A DNA stretch of 64,000 nt from Streptomyces sp. F001 (GTDB lineage: Bacteria > Actinomycetota > Actinomycetes > Streptomycetales > Streptomycetaceae): NCBI RefSeq assembly GCF_004187715.1, contig NZ_QZWF01000016.1, positions 62,001 through 126,000 on the forward strand. Direction: 5' to 3'. The translations under genes were made by a program, and so were the position numbers. The notes below the pieces were generated by a model that was not told the DNA's origin, made no database searches, and saw only the letters and a list, made by a program, of their open reading frames with translations. Shown here piece after piece: positions 60,172 through 64,000 of this stretch (positions are counted from its first letter, which is position 1; each line of letters begins with the position of its first letter).

Positions 60172-60206
60172 CCGGCGGGCCCGGCGCCCAGCCGGCTCCG
60201 ACGCAT

Positions 60207-60240
60207 GCTGCGGCTCAAGGCATATGCCTTGAGCCGCAGC
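60207..60240 (+). terminator. Perfect 34-bp palindrome
   Basis: GCTGCGGCTCAAGGCAT at 60207-60223 is followed directly by its exact reverse complement at 60224-60240, with no spacer. It lies 36 bases after the SDR stop. Probably a terminator, but the exact symmetry would also suit a dimeric protein site. Confidence 0.65.
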
Positions 60241-60447
60241 CATGTCCACCCTCGCCGCCCTGGCATTCCGCAGCTTATTCATCCCGCGGTTGGATATGCC
60301 CTCGACGTGATCGTGCTAGTTTCGGTCTCACGGAAAAGCGCAGACCTAATCACCACACCTCGAGCATAAATCTACCAGCACGGGGACCGGACTCCGTCCG
60401 GCACTCCGGTGCAAATTTCCCTCTTGATGTAACACAGGAGGAACAGC
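60241..60447. other. Promoter region of the flavin reductase/SARP unit
   Basis: 207 bases, AT-richer than average, no gene. CTCGAG occurs at 60359 with CATAAA after it; the same CTCGAGCA(CA)TAAA words recur within the SARP coding start (near 61061), possibly by chance. Strong RBS AGGAGG at 60436-60441. Confidence 0.4.
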
Positions 60448-60975
60448 GTGATGGTAGGCCAGGCAACCGACGGCGACAAAGACGTCGCCAACATCATCAT
60501 CGATCAGCGTGAGCTGCGTGCCATATTCGGGCGCTTCGCGACCGGCGTGACGGTCATCACCGCAAACTACTCCGGGGAGCTCTTCGGAGTGACCGTGAAC
60601 TCCTTCACGTCGCTCTCCCTCGATCCCCCACTCGCCCTCTTCTGCCTGCACAGCAGGTCCTCGTTCCGTGCCGCGCTCGGCGTCGGATCCTCGTTCACCG
60701 TGAACATCCTGTCCGAGGAGCAGCGGGACATCGCCGCTCTCTTCGCCTCCGGTGTCGACCGGTTCCTCAAGGTCAACTCGGTGCCCGGCCGGGGCGGGAG
60801 CCCGGTGCTCACCAACTCGCTGGCCTATGCGACCTGCGAAGTGGAGCAGGAGGTTCCAGGCGGTGACCACGTGATCGTGATCGGCCGCGTGATCGACATC
60901 GGACTACTGCGCCGCGAAGGCAAGCCGCTGGCCTTCTTCGCCGGCGCAATGCACAAAATAAATACGTACCAGTGA
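60448..60975 (+). CDS. Flavin reductase (two-component monooxygenase/halogenase partner)
   Basis: A 175-residue NAD(P)H:flavin oxidoreductase of the HpaC/ActVB type: RAIFGRFATGVTVITANYSG, VTVNSFTSLSLDPPLALFCL, SFTVNILSEEQRDIAALFA, HVIVIGRVIDIG. It supplies free FADH2/FMNH2. The halogenase at 50761 needs such a partner, and the luciferase-like gene at 63889 may as well. GTG 60448 and ATG 60451 are both possible behind AGGAGG. Confidence 0.9.
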   Translation: MMVGQATDGDKDVANIIIDQRELRAIFGRFATGVTVITANYSGELFGVTVNSFTSLSLDPPLALFCLHSRSSFRAALGVGSSFTVNILSEEQRDIAALFASGVDRFLKVNSVPGRGGSPVLTNSLAYATCEVEQEVPGGDHVIVIGRVIDIGLLRREGKPLAFFAGAMHKINTYQ

Positions 60976-61002
60976 TCAGCCGAACACGGGGGTAATTGAA
61001 TC

Positions 61003-61788
61003 ATGCGATTCAAGCTGTTGGGGCAATTGCAGGTGCACGACGGGGACCGCATTCTGACGCCTCGAGCACATAAACTGCGCGTACTACTGGCCACGCTTCT
61101 GGTGAATCACCGCCAAGTTCTCTCGATCGAGTCCCTCATCGATGAGCTGTGGCCGCAGGGCCCTCCTCGGACCGCACTGCAGGCACTGCGGGTCTACATT
61201 TCGCAGCTTCGGAAGATGCTGCACGAAAGCAGCGCGAACGGCCGAATCTGCCTGATCGGCGAACCGCCCGGCTACTGTCTCTCCATTGATGAGGGAATGC
61301 TTGATGTCGTCGAATTCGACCGGCATCACGAACTCGCCACAACAGCTCTGGAAGCGCACGACGAGGAGGCCGCATTACGCCATTTCGCGGCGGCCGCGAA
61401 CCTCTGGCGCAGCGCGCCGCTCGCCGGCCTGCGCGAGGGAATGCTCCTGCAGAGCGCCGCGTCCCGGCTCGAGGAGTCCTGGATGGCGGTCGAGGAGGGA
61501 CGCATCACCCTGGAGGTGCGCCTGGGCAGGCGCCGCGGCGAGGCCATCGCCCGGCTGCGTGAACTGATCGCCAGGAATCCCTACAACGAACGCCTGCACG
61601 GGCTGCTCATGATCGCGCTCTTCCTGTCGGGTCGTAGCGGAGAGGCATTGCAGGTCTACCGAACCATGAGACGACGTCTCGTGGACGAGCTCGGCATCGA
61701 GCCGGGCGACGAACTCCGTCTGGTTCACCAGATCGTTCTGGACTCGGACCGGGCGGCGCTGGAGCACGCCGGTATGTGGACCGCCTGA
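61003..61788 (+). CDS. SARP-family transcriptional activator
   Basis: A 261-residue Streptomyces antibiotic regulatory protein: N-terminal winged helix (MRFKLLGQLQVHDGDRILTP, LRVLLATLLVNHRQVLSIES, LQALRVYISQLRKMLHE) and bacterial transcription activation domain (YNERLHGLLMIALFLSGRSG, EALQVYRTMRRRLVDELGIE). Cluster-situated pathway activator. TTA leucine codon at codon 125 (61375), implying bldA dependence. Targets probably include the AT-rich promoters at 54605-54878 and 60241-60447 (inference). Confidence 0.93.
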   Translation: MRFKLLGQLQVHDGDRILTPRAHKLRVLLATLLVNHRQVLSIESLIDELWPQGPPRTALQALRVYISQLRKMLHESSANGRICLIGEPPGYCLSIDEGMLDVVEFDRHHELATTALEAHDEEAALRHFAAAANLWRSAPLAGLREGMLLQSAASRLEESWMAVEEGRITLEVRLGRRRGEAIARLRELIARNPYNERLHGLLMIALFLSGRSGEALQVYRTMRRRLVDELGIEPGDELRLVHQIVLDSDRAALEHAGMWTA

Positions 61789-61812
61789 ATCGCGAACCGA
61801 AAGGACAACGAG

Positions 61813-62880
61813 ATGAGCACGCACACGAGCACCCCGAACCAGCCGGGCGCGACGGCCGGGGGAGTCGACGAGCCCCTCGACGACGCCTTCGACATCATGC
61901 TCGTCGGCTGGTCGTTCATGCGCAGCAAGCTCCTGCTGACCGCGATGGAGCTGGGCCTGTTCGAAGCGCTCAGCAAGGAGTCCGGTACCGCCGAACAGAT
62001 AACCGGCCGGCTGGGCCTGCACCAGCGCGGAGTGCCCGACTTCCTCGACGCCCTGGTCGCCCTGGGGGTGCTGGCCCGTGATGAGGCGGGCGTCTACCGC
62101 AACAGCCCCGCCGCGGGCCGTCACCTGATCCCCGGTCAGCAGGGTTACGTAGGCGGCTTCCTGAAGATGACCACGGACTTCATGGGCGCGGGCTGGGAGA
62201 GCCTGGCGGACATGCTGCGCTCGGGCGACGCCCACGGGCAGGACGCCAACAAGGTGCCGTTCGCCCAGATCTTCCGTGACCCGCAGCGGCTGCGGCAGTT
62301 CCTGTCGGCCATGGACAGCCTCAACGGCGCGATCGGCCCGGAACTCGCCCGGCAGTACGACTGGTCGCAGCACAAGTCCTTCGTGGACGTCGGCGGCGCC
62401 CGCGGCAACCTGGCGTGCACCCTGCTGCTGGCCCACCCGCACCTCACCGGCGGGGTGTTCGACCGCCCTGTCATGAAGCCGTTCCTCGAGGAACTGGCGC
62501 AGGAGCGCGGTGTGCCGGACCGGGTCGGCTTCCACGGAGGCGACTTCTACGTCAACGACATCCCGTCCGCCGACGTGGTGGTCTTCGGCAACGTACTGCA
62601 CGACTGCCCGGTCGAGGCCCGCAAGAGCCTGATCGCCCAGGCCGCCGAGCGGGTCCCCGCGGGCGGCGCGGTCATCGTCTACGACCCGATGATCGACGAC
62701 GCCCGCACGGACGCCGACACCCTTCTGATGAGCCTGACCATGATGCTCCAGTCCCCGGCCGGCAACGAGTACACGGCGGCCGAGTGCCGCAGCTGGATGG
62801 AGGAGGCCGGCCTCGACGTCGAGTCCGTCTTCAGGCTCCCCGCGCACGCGACGGCCGTGGTCGGCCGCAAGCGCGCCTGA
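61813..62880 (+). CDS. O-methyltransferase, plant-type/DnrK-like
   Basis: A 355-residue methyltransferase with an N-terminal dimerisation winged helix (ELGLFEALSKESGTAEQITG) and C-terminal SAM domain: SFVDVGGARGNLACTLLLAH, GGVFDRPVMKPFLEEL, FHGGDFYVNDIPSADVVVFG, LHDCPVEARKSLI with the catalytic-region His. Typical of polyketide O-methyltransferases such as DnrK or TcmN types. Follows the SARP gene by 24 bases. Confidence 0.88.
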   Translation: MSTHTSTPNQPGATAGGVDEPLDDAFDIMLVGWSFMRSKLLLTAMELGLFEALSKESGTAEQITGRLGLHQRGVPDFLDALVALGVLARDEAGVYRNSPAAGRHLIPGQQGYVGGFLKMTTDFMGAGWESLADMLRSGDAHGQDANKVPFAQIFRDPQRLRQFLSAMDSLNGAIGPELARQYDWSQHKSFVDVGGARGNLACTLLLAHPHLTGGVFDRPVMKPFLEELAQERGVPDRVGFHGGDFYVNDIPSADVVVFGNVLHDCPVEARKSLIAQAAERVPAGGAVIVYDPMIDDARTDADTLLMSLTMMLQSPAGNEYTAAECRSWMEEAGLDVESVFRLPAHATAVVGRKRA

Positions 62881-62974
62881 CCTCGACCGAAGTCCCGGCG
62901 GCGGCCGGCCGGATCATCCGGCCGGCCGCCGTCGCCCATGAGCAGCCGATGAGGAAACGGAGTGCACACAGGAC

Positions 62975-63658
62975 ATGGCCACGAACGCCAAGAACGCCCA
63001 GAACGCCCAGAACGCCAAGACCTCCAAGAGCTACGTCGACCTCACGATCATGCTGGTCAGCCATGACGCCTTCCGCCGTGACATCCGGCGGCTGGAGAAG
63101 GCCGCGGCCGGCCGGGCACAGTCCGGGCCGCTCGACCGGGGGCGCGTCGAGACGGGCTGGGAGATCTTCAAGACCCAGCTGCACATCCACCACGAGGGCG
63201 AGGACCGGGACCTGTGGCCCCGGATGGCCAAGGGCCTCGCCCACCGCCCGGACACCCTCGCCACGCTGGCGGAGCTGGAGGCCGAGCACCAGCGGATCGA
63301 TCCGCTGATCGCCCGGGTGGACGCCGCGTTCGCGGATCCGGGGGCGGACTCCGCCACGCTCGAGCAGGCGGTCGGTGAGTTCGGCGACTGCCTGGTCTCG
63401 CATCTGGAGCATGAGGAGCAGGAGGGTCTCCCGTACGTCCAGGAGGCGCTCTCGGAGAAGGAGTGGAAGGCCTTCACCGCCGACCAGCGCGAGAGCCTCG
63501 GGCTCACCGGAGCGGCCGAATTCTTCCCCTGGCTGCTGGACGAGGCCACACCCGGGAACGTCCGGAGGATCAACTCCTTCATGCCGATGCCGATGCGCAT
63601 GGCCCTGAAAACCCTCTGGTTGCCCGCGTACCAGGCGCGGGACTCGTGGACCGGCTGA
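62975..63658 (+). CDS. Hemerythrin HHE-domain protein
   Basis: A 227-residue protein with a hemerythrin-like four-helix core: metal ligands in VSHDAFRRDIRR, LHIHHEGEDRDLWPRM, EAEHQRIDPLI and SHLEHEEQEGLPYVQE. The N-terminus is a short tandem repeat (NAKNAQNAQNAKTS) from 12-bp DNA repeats. Such proteins bind di-iron and may sense or handle oxygen. The C-terminal part (FFPWLLDEATPGNVRRI) is specific to actinobacterial members. Link to the cluster uncertain. Confidence 0.85.
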   Translation: MATNAKNAQNAQNAKTSKSYVDLTIMLVSHDAFRRDIRRLEKAAAGRAQSGPLDRGRVETGWEIFKTQLHIHHEGEDRDLWPRMAKGLAHRPDTLATLAELEAEHQRIDPLIARVDAAFADPGADSATLEQAVGEFGDCLVSHLEHEEQEGLPYVQEALSEKEWKAFTADQRESLGLTGAAEFFPWLLDEATPGNVRRINSFMPMPMRMALKTLWLPAYQARDSWTG

Positions 63659-63888
63659 GTGGGTCGGCCTGCCCTTCGTGCCTGCTCCGGCGGCATCGGT
63701 GCCGCGGTGTTATGGCGGCTTAATTGCGATGTGCCACCGTACTCGTGACCTCACGGGTCACGCGAACGCAGCGGAGGAGTCCGGAGCAACGGTGCCACGG
63801 CCGGACCCTGCCCCGCCGCCGGTACGGCCCCAGCCCGTTCGCGCCGGCCCCCGAGGGGACCGGTCCGTACGAACGGGAGGGTTGTTCC
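63659..63888. other. Intergenic region
   Basis: 230 bases without a supported gene. CACCGTACTCGTGACCTCACGG near 63736 contains GTGAC/GTCAC-like words; GGGAGGG near 63876 is the RBS of the next gene. Confidence 0.4.
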
Positions 63889-64000
63889 ATGGAGAACGGC
63901 ATGTTCGCCGACAACGGCTTCAAGCTGGGCTTGTTCGCACCCAACGCGTCATCCGGCCTGGCCATCACCACGATCCCCGAACGCTGGTCGGGAAACTGGG
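63889..64000 (+). CDS. Luciferase-like flavin monooxygenase, 3' partial
   Basis: Only the first 37 codons are in the window: DNGFKLGLFAPNASSGLAIT, then TIPERWSGNW. This is the typical N-terminal strand and loop of FMN-dependent LLM monooxygenases (RutA/SfnG/SsuD-like). GGGAGGG precedes the ATG. It may be a tailoring enzyme of the cluster or another organosulfur/pyrimidine enzyme; the rest lies to the right. Confidence 0.7.
   Translation, partial: MENGMFADNGFKLGLFAPNASSGLAITTIPERWSGNW

Overview
The window reads as a Streptomyces chromosome segment. GC is very high, third-position GC bias is strong, GTG starts and 4-base ATGA/GTGA gene overlaps are common, rare TTA leucine codons sit in regulatory or biosynthetic genes, and several typical Streptomyces families are present (PaaX, SARP, Hen1/Pnkp, anti-sigma-type ATPase). 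I saw no tRNA, rRNA or CRISPR array.

Layout. 1-946: end of an amino-acid ABC permease. 1140-11604: a sulfur-scavenging island with an SfnB/DszC-type flavin monooxygenase, two complete SsuABC-type sulfonate importers, a TauD-type dioxygenase, an Rrf2 regulator and a winged-helix protein. Three tiny cysteine-containing leader peptides (1203, 3469, 8452) each precede a stem-loop and a sulfur gene. Two of these units also share the operator-like motif CCTATC-N7-TAGGAAA. 11915-12364: small secreted protein. 12499-19823: an aromatic catabolic cluster that fits the 2-aminobenzoyl-CoA (anthranilate) pathway: CoA ligase, two-domain monooxygenase/reductase, enoyl-CoA hydratase, acyl-CoA dehydrogenase, RidA and a PaaX regulator. 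Both promoter regions carry the same operator-like motif.

20126-24423: anti-sigma-type ATPase, then an arginine deiminase set (APC permease, ornithine carbamoyltransferase, arginine deiminase). 24545-29648: a three-gene run (SPFH protein, NAD-kinase-like protein, STAND-type NTPase with about 11 TPR repeats). It is the best candidate here for an undescribed system. 29667-33703: the Pnkp/Hen1 RNA-repair pair, with Pnkp carrying an in-frame insertion of a dispersed palindromic repeat. 33865-39934: mostly core genes (methyltransferase, F420-type oxidoreductase, MazG-like, AAA ATPase, SepF-like, YceI, MarR) plus a MITE.

39935-43007: a wrecked locus, in which a MITE end, a broken FAD/Fe-S oxidase and a decayed TnpB-type element inserted in it lie together. 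43322-47470: an MMPL exporter and a two-component system. From about 47563 to the right edge lies what looks like one flank of a secondary-metabolite cluster: acyltransferase, a 43-residue acidic peptide, an extra metK, a CtcP-like flavin halogenase, SnoaL-like protein, methyltransferases, type II thioesterase, multicopper oxidase, MFS exporter with MarR regulator, SDR, flavin reductase, SARP activator, O-methyltransferase, hemerythrin-like protein and the start of a luciferase-like monooxygenase. No ketosynthase or NRPS gene is present, so the core scaffold enzymes, if any, lie outside the window.
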